This document shows, in pieces, positions 1 to 9,911 of a DNA stretch of 64,000 nt (position 1 is the stretch's first letter; the number at the start of each line of letters is the position of its first letter). The DNA is from Taudactylus pleione (lineage: Eukaryota; Chordata; Amphibia; Anura; Myobatrachidae). The DNA lies in NCBI GenBank assembly GCA_031769625.1, contig JAUIMM010000702.1, forward strand, positions 1,113,001 through 1,177,000, given 5' to 3'. The notes beneath the pieces are model-generated. The model was not told where the DNA came from. It worked only from the letters and a program-made list of their open reading frames with translations, and ran no database searches. Position numbers and translations under genes: made by a program.

Positions 1-203
1 AGAGACGAACAGACAGTAAAAGACAGACACACAGGTTCTCACCGGAGAAACTCTTGTTCTTCGTCCCACTCGATCCCACACACATGTTCCTGTAGGAGAG
101 AGAATATGCAGTGCAAGGCCCTTTCCTGCTCTAACAGTGTGTCACACTAATCTACATTAATATCAGCCCTACTGTAACTCACCGGCCTAACAAACTAAAG
201 TAT
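1..203. other. unannotated DNA
   Basis: I see no coding potential, repeat or RNA gene here. It leads directly into the tandem duplication that follows. Confidence 0.5.
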
Positions 204-572
204 TAATGTACAGTTGGCCTCACAGAGGGTCTACCTGTTATGGTGGAAGAGGCTTTGGGGGGTAACTTCTTTAGCTCTTTTGCTTTCCACCCCCAAAGTC
301 CTCTCCTGTCCTCTGCTTCTTTCTTCTGCCGCTGGCACATCCTGGCTAGCGGCACCGGGTATTCCGCTCTTCAGACCTGGTGGTCTAGGTAGGGGATAAT
401 GTACAGTTGACCTCACAGAGGGCCTACCTGTTATGGTGGAAGAGTCTTTTGGGGGGGGAACTTCTTTAGCTCTTTTGCTTTCCACCCCTGTAGTCCTCTC
501 CTGTCCTCAGCTTCTTTCTTCTGCCGCTAGCACATCCTGGATAGTGGCGCTGGGTCTTCCTCTCTTCAGACA
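204..572. repeat. 193-bp tandem duplication, two copies
   Basis: Two head-to-tail copies start with TAATGTACAGTTG at 204 and 397. They share the blocks TACCTGTTATGGTGGAAGAG, CTTTAGCTCTTTTGCTTTCC and CTGCCGCTRGCACATCCTGG. The second copy stops matching near 572, just before the minus-strand ORF ends. They differ by scattered substitutions and small indels, so the duplication is not very recent. The open frames across it are side effects of composition. Confidence 0.85.
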
Positions 573-579
573 AGTCCCT

Positions 580-1790
580 TCAAGTTGTGTTTGTTGATTG
601 AAGATCTGTACTTGGTGGCTGTGTGGCAGTCCTCCATGCTTGTTTCCTTGTCATGCGCAGCACCCCATTCAATGTGTCCATTATCCGGTTCAGTTCCACT
701 TTTCCAATCCTGAATCTTGTCCGAAATCTTGAGAGGATATCTTCTTTTAAATTGTTGGGGATTGGTACTTTCTTCCAACTGCCATCAAAGTTCACACTCT
801 TGGTCCAATTGCAATAAAGGTCGTAGGGCACATGTTCTTGAAATATTGCTTGTGCATATCGATGCATCTCACCATTGCCAGCTCTGTAAAGTTCATTGTC
901 CTTCTCAGCGGTGATTACAGCCAGTGGTATATCTGGCATGGGTGTTCTAAATACAGTCTGTGGTGCTGGGGTGCTTGACATGACATGCGTTCCTAGTGAA
1001 AGTACAGGCAAGCTTGCATTGTTGAGCCTCAATTCTTCAGATAACCGTTCAGGCAGGCGATACGTTGTCACTGGTGTACTCTCCGAATGAGGCAGACTGT
1101 ATGATGGCACTGGTGTCATGTCCAAGTGCTCTGATGCCACTGTAATGTCCACATCTAGCAAGTGGAATGATGGGTCAGTCTCCAAGTTGAAATCCTCATG
1201 GTCGTTGTTATCCTCAGGCTCAAATTCATCAGGTGTGACCATTTCATACTGTACTGCCTGGTCATGTCTGTTCCTGGTACGCTGGGCAGCGGCCTCTTGC
1301 CATTCTTCTTTAGTTTGCCGGATTACTTCTTTCATTGCTTCTGCAATGGTGTCCTTCAGCCCTTCTTTCAAGTTGTCAGTTTTCGCCTCCAGATGACACA
1401 CTTTTCCAATAAGGCTCTCACCATCTTAGCACAGCTACATGTGCATGCATTCTCTTCTTGAAAAGACAGTTTTCGACGGGTTGGTGAGTGGGATGCATCT
1501 TTCACAGGTGTACAAACCAAAGGCTCCAAGGTGTCCAGTTCTTTGTTCAGTGTATTTGGTCCATCAATCACTGGTGTTTCCTCCTGGTTCTCCACGTTCA
1601 TTGGTTGCTCCGCTTTCCCTGGGCCATTTTCTCCTATGTGCAGATCCAAAGACACACAGTTGGGCTTTGCACTTTTCCTAGCCTTGACAAGTACAGGTAC
1701 ATTTTCCTTCCCTGCTTTCTTCTTGGAAGGTTTGGTTGTAGATCGTTGTGGCACTACTGAATTCAGCCTCTTGCTCAGTGAAGTGGGCAA
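580..1790 (-). pseudogene. unrecognised two-part ORF, frameshifted, probably from a mobile element
   Basis: A 140-residue reading frame (1790 to 1368) runs into a 273-residue frame (1401 to 580) through one frameshift near 1400. Both frames read the same short stretch there, consistent with loss of a single G. The first part is basic (N-terminal Lys/Arg/Ser/Thr-rich, then a CTCSCAK cluster). The join leads into a predicted amphipathic helix (NLKEGLKDTIAEAM), an acidic middle, and a compact C-terminal region with HRYAQAIF, VPYDLYCNWTKSVNFDGSW, KKVPIPNNLKEDI and KVELNRIMDTLNG. I cannot name the family. The C-terminal part is loosely reminiscent of BEN-type DNA-binding modules, but that is a guess. 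The long conserved-looking frame with one break suggests a recently dead gene. No transposase domain is visible in the neighbourhood. Confidence 0.5.
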
Positions 1791-2014
1791 AATGAATCAC
1801 CAGAGTAAAAACCTTTACTCTTCACCATTTTCACCGTTCAGTGCACTCTGAAATACACAAGTATAAAGACACTAAATACAATATTAAGCAAAATAGTGGA
1901 AATATAGATGTTTCACATTACAGCACTGTAAACAATTACAGTATAACTACTGTATGTACAGTACTGTACTATCAAGAATGTGCTGCTACTGTACTCTATA
2001 CAACTCCAGTAATA
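1791..2014. other. TACAGTA-rich DNA
   Basis: The 5' flank of the minus-strand ORF is rich in short words of the TACTGTA/TACAGTA type and has no open frame of interest. Such words recur to about 2550, suggesting one degraded element. Confidence 0.4.
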
Positions 2015-2123
2015 ACCCTTTCACACAGAAAAGCAAATTACTGTAGCAGTTACAGTAAAGCACTTTACTGTACCTGGTGCAGTAATTTGCTGATGAACAG
2101 AGATTTTTACTGTGTGAAAGGGT
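2015..2123. mobile_element. short palindromic MITE with ACCCTTTCACACAG ends
   Basis: It begins ACCCTTTCACACAG and ends CTGTGTGAAAGGGT, a perfect 14-bp terminal inverted repeat. The interior also folds back (GCAAATTACTG against CAGTAATTTGC). I could not identify a convincing target-site duplication, so the superfamily is open. Confidence 0.6.
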
Positions 2124-2179
2124 CACTTTGACCTTACATTTTACTTGGGTCTGAGACCTGGTAATTTCGACATGGGTTG

Positions 2180-2368
2180 ACCCTTTCACACAGAATAAAT
2201 TCTCTGCAATCTGCAAATCATGGTGTAAAAGTGCTACTGTACTGTATGCCCAGTAATGTGATTGTCTGTGCCAAAAGGGGTACAAAGCGGAACCATCAAA
2301 TAAACCTGTGCTTCAAATGTCGGATAAAGACAGGGTTTTTTGCTACAGTATTTCTGTGTGAAAAGGGT
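2180..2368. mobile_element. second element with ACCCTTTCACACAG ends
   Basis: The same 14-bp start recurs at 2180, and an inverted partner (CTGTGTGAAAAGGGT, one extra A) ends at 2368. It lies 56 bp from the previous palindrome, so the four ends could also mark one element with an internal copy of its termini. Confidence 0.5.
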
Positions 2369-2550
2369 GGGGCTATTTTTCATCAATATCTCAGTTCCTG
2401 TACCAATCATTAACTACAGTTTGACAGGGCAAAATTTACTTTTGATAAGATACAGTACTTTTAGTTTTAGTTTAAAGGTTGTTTTGAGTGTTTTTTCTAC
2501 AGTAAATATATAGTCAATCAAATACAGTATATACTGCATATATAGTACTA

Positions 2551-2706
2551 AGCAGTGTTAGGAGACAGTGAAAAGAGATATGGTACTGTACCAACCAATC
2601 AGCTCCCAACTGTAATTTTTCAAAGTTGTGTTTGGAAAATTACAGTTGAGAGCTGATTGGTTAGTAGTACCTTATCTCTTTTCACTGTCTGTCTCCTAAC
2701 ACTGCT
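2551..2706. mobile_element. hairpin MITE (arms AGCAGTGTTAGGAGACAG)
   Basis: A nearly full-length inverted repeat: AGCAGTGTTAGGAGACAG at the left is matched by GTCTCCTAACACTGCT at the right. The arms meet at a core with CCAACCAATCAGCTCCC and its inverted partner AGAGCTGATTGGTTAG. It has no coding capacity. The core recurs in three other hairpins of this window with different outer arms. Confidence 0.8.
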
Positions 2707-2712
2707 GTGTGT

Positions 2713-2713
2713 G

Positions 2714-2746
<33 letters not shown>
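2713..2746. repeat. (TA)n microsatellite
   Basis: An almost pure TA dinucleotide run lies directly 3' of the hairpin MITE. Confidence 0.95.
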
Positions 2747-2883
2747 CCAGGCATACTGTCATGGCCAGGGCTAAACATACTGTACAATACAGGCTAAAAG
2801 TATTACACATTAAGTTTCCTCACATTTACTGCAGCAGATAATGTGAAATGTGGCCTGCTCGATAGTAACTAAGGTGCATACAG

Positions 2884-3051
2884 TATGTATCAAAGCTTGA
2901 TGTGAGATAAAATTGTGAGATATGTATCACCAACCAATCAGCTCGTAACTTACATTTGCAGGCTGTGTTTAATAAATGATAGTTTGGAGCTGATTGGTTG
3001 GTTGATGATATATATTTCCCAATTTTATCTCACATCAAGCTTTGATACATA
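2884..3051. mobile_element. hairpin MITE (arms TATGTATCAAAGCTTGATG)
   Basis: The left arm TATGTATCAAAGCTTGATGT is matched by ACATCAAGCTTTGATACATA at the right. The central part has ACCAACCAATCAGCTC and GGAGCTGATTGGTTGGT around a short loop containing GCTGTGTTT. It has the same inner core as the element at 2551-2706 but different outer arms. Confidence 0.8.
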
Positions 3052-3319
3052 TGCCCCTTAATATGCAAAGATGCATCTACGAAGGAGACATTATACAGCA
3101 CATTAGACACAGCAGTATTGTTACTAAAACAAGATGGCCAGTGACCAAACACAAGTTGGCCGAGAGGAGAAGACAGCCACGGGAGACTATAAAGGGGCAG
3201 CGGGAGGCTAGCAAACGATCAGCGGCATACGGTGTGTGATAGATACTATACGCAAATAAGTGTCTATGGCTACAGGCAAAGGACGGGGCATACTGTGGCA
3301 TTGGGACATTAAACACAGA
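3052..3319. other. unannotated DNA
   Basis: Open frames here are short and compositionally unremarkable. No gene or repeat is recognised. Confidence 0.4.
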
Positions 3320-4190
3320 GAGCTTTCTCTCAAACAGAGCCCACTACCAGTTGCTGAAGTCATGAGAAATCACTATAGTGTTTAAGTCTGGGATAGCACT
3401 GACGTTGACGCAAGTTTGCACTTTAAACGCACAGTTTATAATACAGAGTGCTCTCCCTCAAACAGAGCCCACTACTAGTTGCTGAAGTCATGAAATCACT
3501 GTAGTGTACAAGTCTGGGACAGCATTGACATTGACACAAGTTTGCACTTTTAAACACACAATCAGTTTGTAATACAGAGACCTCTCTCTCAAACAGAGCC
3601 CACTACCAGTTACTGAACTCATGAAATCACTATAGTGTACAAGTCTGGGACATCATCGACAGTGACACAAGTTTGAGCTTTTAAACACACAATCAGTTTG
3701 TAATACAGAGACCTCTCTCTCAAACAGAGCCCACTACCAGTTACTGAAGTCATGAAATCACTATAGTGTACAAGTCTGGGACAGCATCGACATTGACGGA
3801 AGTTTGCACTTTAAACGCACATTCAGTTTGTAATACAGAGACCTCTTTCTCAAACAGAGCCCACTACCAGTTTCTGAAGTTTCTGACTATAGTGTCCAAG
3901 TTTGGGACAGTACAGAGAGTGGCAAAAGTGTGAAAATTCAACCGCATAGTAATACAGACAACTGGGCATGCGCAGTGCAAAGATCTTCCATACGCCATGG
4001 CATAGCGGTACATGGTGTATGGCTTGGCTCCACTGGGCATGTGCCACAGATCCCATTGTAAACCCTCCACTGGACATGCACCAGAGATCCCCTTGTAACC
4101 CCTCAGAGCTGACAGCCACCACAGCGCAAACATTAACGCAAGTTTGCACTTTTTAAACGCACAATCAGTTTGTAATGCCTTACTTTTAAA
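3320..4190. repeat. ~130-bp tandem repeat, about five copies plus an interrupted sixth
   Basis: The word CAAACAGAGCCCACTA recurs at 3331, 3459, 3590, 3721 and 3851, a period of 127-131 bp. Each unit continues through TGAAGTCATGAAATCACT, AAGTCTGGGACAGCAT and TTTGTAATACAGAG. After the fifth start the pattern is broken by about 210 bp of other sequence and then resumes as GCAAGTTTGCACTTT, ending near 4190. No protein is implied. Confidence 0.85.
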
Positions 4191-4257
4191 CAGCCCACTA
4201 CTACAGTAGTTTCACTATAGTGTCCAGAGCCGACAGTGCCCAAAAAAAATTATTCTT

Positions 4258-4325
4258 TTGCAGGGCTCGAACCCGGGACAATCATTGTTGCAAAGAGATC
4301 ACCTAACCACTAGCCCACAAGCCAG
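4258..4325 (-). repeat. tRNA-like SINE head or tRNA pseudogene
   Basis: The minus strand reads GGGCTAGTGGTTAGGTGATC (A-box-like) and, about 30 nt on, CCCGGGTTCGAGCCCTG (B-box and T-arm). The spacing is tRNA-like, but the acceptor stem does not close and no CCA-adjacent discriminator is evident. A SINE head or old tRNA pseudogene is more likely than a working tRNA. Confidence 0.65.
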
Positions 4326-4862
4326 CTAAAGTATATGAAGAATAGCACATACTGTAGCTGGCTCATCCTTGGGCACTCCACTCACCCGCTGCTGTTTTTA
4401 ATAATAAAAATGTGTCTTCCTTTCCAGATATTATACAGTACTAGTACATACTGTATATACACAGTACCCCACCATTAGAAAATAATTCACCCCATCTCAT
4501 TGAAAGCTGTGTGGGCATCTCATTAATCTACAGTGTCAGTTATACCGTGATGCATCCTGTTCTAAGAGCTTACTGTATGTACTGTATGTGATATTAAAAA
4601 TATTGATTGTGTGAACATGCAAAACCTGTACAGTGCGTGAATGTGATATCCATCCAATTTAACAGTATGGTATCCAGTACAAATTACAACAGTGGAGCCC
4701 TCGCCACCCAGTGGTTAAGCGCTGTATTACATGCCGTAGCATATCCTTCGTTGAAATATACCACAGTACACCACAAGTCCAGCCATCACGTAACGTTCCA
4801 TGGCACGACACAGTGCCCTGAATGGCGTGCCATGAACAACAAACTAGGTGGGCACATCTGTA
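4326..4862. other. unannotated DNA
   Basis: AT-rich sequence with TACTGTA words. No coding or repeat family is recognised. Confidence 0.4.
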
Positions 4863-5330
4863 GGACCTGATTCAGACCCACTCGCTAAGGCGTGATCGCT
4901 CGCTGCCGGGCGATTTTTGCTCAGTGCGCATGCGTATAATTCGCAGTGCGCATGTGCAAGTCAGCTTCATCGATGGGGAGTCGTGCGCTCGTAGTACACA
5001 AACTTGCCACTACTTTGAGTGACAGATAGTGCCGTTTGTGGGTGGAAACAGGGGAAGGTGCTTGTGAACGGGGCAGAGGTGCTGTGAACGCAGGCGTGTC
5101 TGACCGTCAAAATGGAGTTTTAAGAGAGTGCATAATTTATGGGCGGCGTCATTGTACACGTCAGTTCGCATCTATTTTGATGGAAGTACTCGCAGTGCTT
5201 GTGTTAGCCCAGGGTCTACCATAAGCACTGCGTGTGCAGCCGATGGTTTCTGTATGCAGTCAATTAGTAGAGTAGCAGGTGTTACTCATTGCATTGTATA
5301 ATATCAAAGTGGATGTGCAAATTAGCATAT
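4863..5330. mobile_element. Harbinger-like MITE, GGCCTGATTCAG family, right end not found
   Basis: It starts GGACCTGATTCAG and continues with CGCT-rich and GCGCATGCG words typical of this family elsewhere in the window (9912, 26330, 36409, 38393, 54806, 57821, 59851, 61331, 62188). No inverted terminus is visible on the right, so the copy is truncated or too diverged. The right boundary is approximate. Confidence 0.55.
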
Positions 5331-5790
5331 ATTTTTTTTTATTTGTGTTGACTCTATTTGTTTGTTATTTTGATATTAAAGATACCAATCCCAAAAAACT
5401 TTTACTTCACAAACAATAGACCCTATATTTTTAAAGTTCACAAATACATTTTCTTTTGGTTTTGTTGTTTTTAAAGTGAAATAGTTTTTTTTGTTGTGGA
5501 ACTGCACATCCCAGCATGCCATTCCAGAGTAAATACATGCCTTATTAGCAATACTGTGGCAGGCCAGGGCTGGATTTGTTGTACCATAGTAGATATACTG
5601 GTTTTTTTTTGGGAAGATGGTACAAAAAACATTCTTTCATTAAAAATTAAATATTTTATTTATTTTTATTTTTGGGGGGTTTTTTTCAATTCAAAAACCC
5701 AAAATGTTATCATTAACATATTTTAGAAATGCATTATTGAAAATAAGATTTTAATAAATAAAACTACAAACAATTTATATAATTAAAAAT
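5331..5790. other. AT-rich unannotated DNA
   Basis: Runs of T and A, with no coding signal. It borders the Harbinger-derived block. Confidence 0.4.
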
Positions 5791-5792
5791 AC

Positions 5793-6075
5793 ATGATTTT
5801 CTGCACGAATTTGATTTAGGATTACCATCAGAAAATGAAGATGTGGACACACTTACAGATGTGGAAGAGGAAAGTGTGCCTGTGCCGCCACCAGATGTGC
5901 CTCCTCCACCTCCTACAAACACATCACCTCAAAATGTGGCAGGCCCATCACATGGCACAATACAATATCAAGATATTCCTTGTGGGCCTTCCAGGGGCAC
6001 TAACCAGATTACATAGTTGGACATAAACATTTGGAAAGTTCTGGGTGAAATAAATCCAAGATCATCAATCAGATT
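5793..6075 (+). repeat. left arm of an inverted duplication of Harbinger-associated exons
   Basis: This plus-strand stretch matches the reverse complement of 6932-7238 almost end to end. Shared blocks include CATGATTTTCTG, GTGGACACACTT, ACAAACACATCACCT, GGCACTAACC and CCAAGATCATCAATC. Translated, part of it reads ENEDVDTLTDVEEES and a proline-rich PVPPPDVPPPPPTN. It carries indels relative to its partner, so it is not an open gene. Confidence 0.75.
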
Positions 6076-6950
6076 TTATTTCTTTGCAGCTGAATCCAGA
6101 AAGCTGAATTTACGGATCCGGGTGGACCGTCGTACACCCTGCTGAGAGCTCAGTCCAGCCACAGCAGGGCACTGGTCCACCTTACCTTCTATTGGGCCAG
6201 TCAGATGTTCTTTGATCTCCCTGACATCTTGGCTTATGGACCTTCGAAAGGAGATTTGCTCCAACATGCTGGCCTGGACAGCCTCCATGGCTGGTGTTTG
6301 CCTTAACACTGCCACCCTAAGCCCATCCAGGACTTGGGTAAGGGTGGCAGTGGAGGATGGGGGAGGCACAATTGATGGAGGTTGTGCCATCACCCCATCC
6401 ATCTGCAAGCTTTCAGCCATGTCAGTTCCTAATTAATGGTAGAAAAAACAATTATTTTAAAAAATTTATTAAAAAATAGACATATACAGAGACGTGTATG
6501 CAAATAATTACCAGACTCAGCATGTGGGTCATCTTGTGGAGGTTCCTGATGATCTATTTTGGCCTCCAACACTAGCCTCCAATCTAAGGCCCCCAAAAGT
6601 TGATGTTGCCTTTGGGTCAAAGCCAAGCTGTCAGGGAGGGGACCCCCTGGCCCACTAAAGTGTTTTCTCCACAAATTCAGCTTTGTCTTGAGTGGACTGC
6701 AAATGTCACTCCACCTTTTGATAAATTTAGCTTCTATTAATTTTTGTCAAAAACATCTTGTTATGAGTGAAAAAGATATACTGACCATTTGGCTAACAAC
6801 TTATTTTTTTTTGGTTTGGTAAACAAGAGAAAAAAAACACATTTCATCGACAGTTTCCAAAATACAGAAAATTATTTTAAAAACACTTACTTTTTACGAA
6901 GAAAAGATGCCTCCAAATAAGTGGAGTGCTTCCGATTGATGATCTTGGCA
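6076..6950 (-). pseudogene. PIF/Harbinger Myb/SANT-like accessory protein gene, exons partly intact
   Basis: PIF/Harbinger transposons carry, beside the transposase, a Myb/SANT-like DNA-binding protein. Three minus-strand pieces fit this. (1) 6950-6893 encodes IWVKFAKIINRK and ends in a donor (AAAAAGTAAG). (2) About 6732-6512 encodes KRWSDICSPLKTKLN then SGPGGPLPDSLALT, the typical end of the Myb-like domain and its Gly/Pro linker. (3) 6428-6076 encodes LTQVLDGLRVAVLRQ, a coiled-coil-like region and a basic tail RRSTRIRKFSF before a stop. The intron between pieces 2 and 3 has clean GT and AG ends (G|GTAATT and TAATTAG|GA) and joins in frame. The piece 1/2 junction is off by a base, and a stop lies just upstream of piece 1. 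The gene therefore looks dead at its 5' end. No transposase ORF is seen next to it. Confidence 0.6.
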
Positions 6951-7300
6951 AATTTCACCCAGATTTTTTTTCCTTAAAAAAAGGAATTTTGTGTCCAAAA
7001 GTGAATCAGGTTAGTGCCACCTGGATGAGGGTACCCGTAACCCGACAAGGTTTATCTTGACCTTGTATAGTTCCATCTGATGGGCAAGCCACATTTGTAG
7101 GTGATGTGTTTGTAAGTGCTGGAGGAGGATCATCTGGTGTGGGCTCAGGCATACTTTTCTCAGTCACATCTGAAAGTGTGTCCACAACTTAAATTTCTGA
7201 TACTATTCCCAAACCAAATTCATCCAGAAAATCATGCATGTCTATCATGTAGTCCTCTACACTGGCCACCTCAGAATCCACGACTGCAAATTAAAAAAAT
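6932..7300 (-). repeat. right arm of the inverted duplication, with an exon-like segment
   Basis: On the minus strand an acceptor-like TTAATTTGCAG at about 7280 leads into VDSEVASVEDYMIDMHDFLDE and FGLGIVSE, then a TAA. This is followed by sequence matching the left arm at 5793-6075. It looks like a decayed upstream exon of the Myb-like gene. The duplication point explains why similar sequence lies at both ends of that gene. Confidence 0.55.
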
Positions 7301-7587
7301 CCAGGCATTACTATTTATAGCAATATGCGTATGTGCCTGCTACAGTGCGCCGCTCCCACACAGTGCACTATGCAATACACAAGCGACCAACACACTATTT
7401 AAAAGCGGCTCTCAAAATTCCTAACACTTTCACAAGGAGCTGCAGAGTGTTGGGAGTGTACTACTGCCCACACAGGCATATCCTAGCTGTGGAATGAGGT
7501 GAGTCACATGATGTATGATAGGTGTTGTGTTGTTATAGATGTATTAAATCAACTAATGTCCTGTGTTTCTCCTCCATTTTTGAATGG
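7301..7587. other. unannotated DNA between Harbinger remnants
   Basis: No coding or repeat signal is recognised in this spacer. Confidence 0.35.
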
Positions 7588-7625
7588 CCAACCAATCAGA
7601 CTGCACCCTAGGTGATATAAAGTTT
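7588..7625 (+). promoter_or_regulatory. CCAAT/TATA-like promoter of the Myb-like exon
   Basis: ACCAATCAG is followed about 20 bp later by GATATAAAG, and a plus-strand ATG of a Myb-like exon lies about 30 bp downstream at 7654. Spacing fits a simple polymerase II promoter. This is inferred from position only. Confidence 0.4.
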
Positions 7626-7653
7626 GCACACCGTAATATTTGTCATTCTCATC

Positions 7654-7892
7654 ATGAGATCCTCTAGTTTTACTAGGCAGGAGCTGCGTGTCCTCATAGA
7701 CGTGATGGACCGGCGCCTGGGGCCCTTGGGTTCGCATGTGCCAAATTGAATTAAAATGTGGGCATACGCGGAGGTGAGGAAGAGGCTCCACTGCATGGGC
7801 TTCCACTAAACAGTAGTTCAACTGGAGAGGAGGTGGTTGGATCTCCAAAGGCAGACCTCGGCCCTCCTTGATCAATTGCAGGCGGTTAACTG
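7654..7892 (+). pseudogene. first exon of a second Myb/SANT-like Harbinger accessory gene
   Basis: The frame opens MRSSSFTRQELRVLIDVMDR and continues RLGPLGSHVPN, then WAYAEVRKRLHCMGFH and VVQLERRWLDLQRQTSALLD. This is the trihelix/Myb pattern (FT..E...LI.......W..V...L...G....QL..RW.DL) of Harbinger accessory proteins. Two in-frame stops (TGA after HVPN, TAA after GFH) interrupt it. It ends in a good donor (CCAAGGTAAGT) at about 7893. It differs from the minus-strand Myb-like gene at 6076-6950, so two Harbinger families meet here. Confidence 0.6.
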
Positions 7893-8999
7893 CCAAGGTA
7901 AGTAATGCGCACTATATGCATTGCGTGGTGTATGCTTTGTGTTGTGTATGTCTTTCTGCGTTTGTGTGTGTATGTAAAATATCCAGATTTTAATGCCCTG
8001 TTTGTTTGTTTCATATTAAGGTCTGCAGCCATTTTTTAATATTAAAATGGCTGCAAACAAGTGTTAAGTCCTAATTTCAATACTGTGTTTGAAAAATTAG
8101 CACAACTGTTGTAGTCATTAGGTGTGTGTGCTAGTGTATTTGTAAATCAACATGGTTTCTGCCATATCTGTTTAAATGTAGAAGATGGGTGACAATTTCA
8201 GTGTCAGGCTACAGTTTATGCAGTGTCTCTGCATTATTGTAACAAGAGTGACACAGGTGTCTGTATGTAATCCTCTGGTCACCTCTACAGTTTATGCAGC
8301 ATTAGGATCACGCAAAGCACACAGGGATAGAAGCTGTAATTGTTACAACCATTGGCAACTAGTGTACTCACTTTGCAACACTTTTACTGCTACAAATATA
8401 GCAAAAGTTGTTCTACGTCAAGCTAAGTACTGTATCTACACTTCTCTAAGGAGCATAAGAGCAGCGAGTTAATGATTGTGCACCACCTCTAAAGCATTTA
8501 TCTGGCCAGCAACTGTTGTAATGTAATGACTTAAACAGTTAAATTTAGCAGTTTAGGTATGCAGGTTAGATATAGTGCAAAATTGTAGAGTTTGTACAAT
8601 ATTCTGTTTCATTGCCTTGTGTGTTGACCCCATTCAGTTTCGCAGATGTACAGACACGGAGACAAGAGATTTCCAGTTTAATAAAATTTACGGATCCCAG
8701 AGTAATTTTCGGTCTTAAATGTGTGTGTAATAAATTGTATTTCAAATTGTTGAATTAAATTACTGATATAGAAGTTGTTACTTTGCTGAACTGACATTGT
8801 TGAATAAATTCACCATCTGATTGCACATTATTGCCTGTATCTATATTTGGTAACATTCCGGAAGGACCCAAGGTGATCCAGAGTCAGTGTACTTGGTAAG
8901 GAAACACCCCGACACACCACACTTAAAACAGTACCCTCGGTGGGTATTACACAATATTGAAGGTCTCCCATGTACAGTTATATTACAGTATATCGCATT
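7893..8999. other. unannotated DNA with one small hairpin
   Basis: No gene is recognised. A short palindrome (GCAGCCATTTT...AAAATGGCTGC) lies at about 8026-8056. The remainder has no coding bias. Confidence 0.4.
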
Positions 9000-9596
9000 G
9001 GGCCTCATTTATCAACAAGTTTTATTATTCACGAGTGATAAAACTCGCTACATATGATAAATGATGCTCCAGCCAATCGCCTCCCAACTGTTATCTGTTT
9101 GAGAAATGACAGTTGGGAGCTGATTGGCTGGAGCACCATTTATCATATGCAGCGAGTTTTATCACTCATTGGGTGGGATGTACTAACCTTGCGTAGTACA
9201 TTCCGCCATGCTTCGTATCCCTACTGATCACATATGTACTAACATATGTGATCAGTAGCACAAAGGACAGCTCTTCCGATAAACGCTGTCCTTTGCGATC
9301 CACTCTGCACCGAGTGGACTTCCGAGTTTATGACCGGGGAGTCCATCTGCGCATGCGCAGAGAGATGCGTCGGCCGCGGGCCTTCTCATTCCAGCGAGAT
9401 ATGGTAGAGTCCCATAGGCTTTTATAGGGTAATGGCAGCAAAAGCTGGTGTCACCTTCCGCATCGGATCCATGGCGGCCAGCCTTTGATACATAGGGAAA
9501 ATGCAGTAAAACCCCAAAAACTAGGTTTTTACCGCATTTTGTCTTTAGTACATCCTGCCCGTTGTGAGTAATAAAACTCCTTGATAAATGAGGTCC
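9000..9596. mobile_element. outer hairpin MITE, interrupted by a second element
   Basis: Ends GGGCCTCATTTATCAAC and CTTGATAAATGAGGTCC are inverted repeats. The arms continue through GAGTGATAAAACTCGC and its partner GCGAGTTTTATCACTC to a core with CCAGCCAATCGCCTCCC and GGGAGCTGATTGGCTGG. The right arm is split by the insertion at 9171-9560. Without that insertion the element is about 207 bp. Confidence 0.8.
9171..9560. mobile_element. inner MITE nested in the right arm
   Basis: It begins GGGTGGGATGTACTAA and ends TTAGTACATCCTGCCC, a 15-16 bp terminal inverted repeat with one mismatch. The two halves of the outer arm are restored when it is removed. The interior holds CATATGTGATCAGTAG in inverted form and a GCGCATGCGC word. 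A target-site duplication of 2-3 bp is possible but ambiguous. Confidence 0.75.
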
Positions 9597-9911
9597 AATA
9601 TATTTTGTTCTATTTTTCATGTATTTTTGAGAATAATACAATGTAAGTAGCCTATAAATTATCTGGTGGTAACGTGTGTATCTGGGAATCACTTTATTTC
9701 TCCATGGTGGTGTATCGGTCTGTACATTGCATGGAGTGACCTATTGTTGGCACAGAAGGAGTTATACTGTGTGCATGTTTTTTCTGTTTCCCTTTCTCTG
9801 TCTACTGGTTTATGACAATATGGTTTTGTGAGCGCCAGGACATAGAGCACCATATTCTGGTTTCATATTTATCTGTTTGGTTGTTATAGGTGACATGACT
9901 TTTGCTTCTCA

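Noticed and set aside
4258..4325. Functional tRNA gene
   Set aside because: A- and B-box-like parts are present, but the acceptor stem does not pair and the surrounding sequence looks like repeat DNA.
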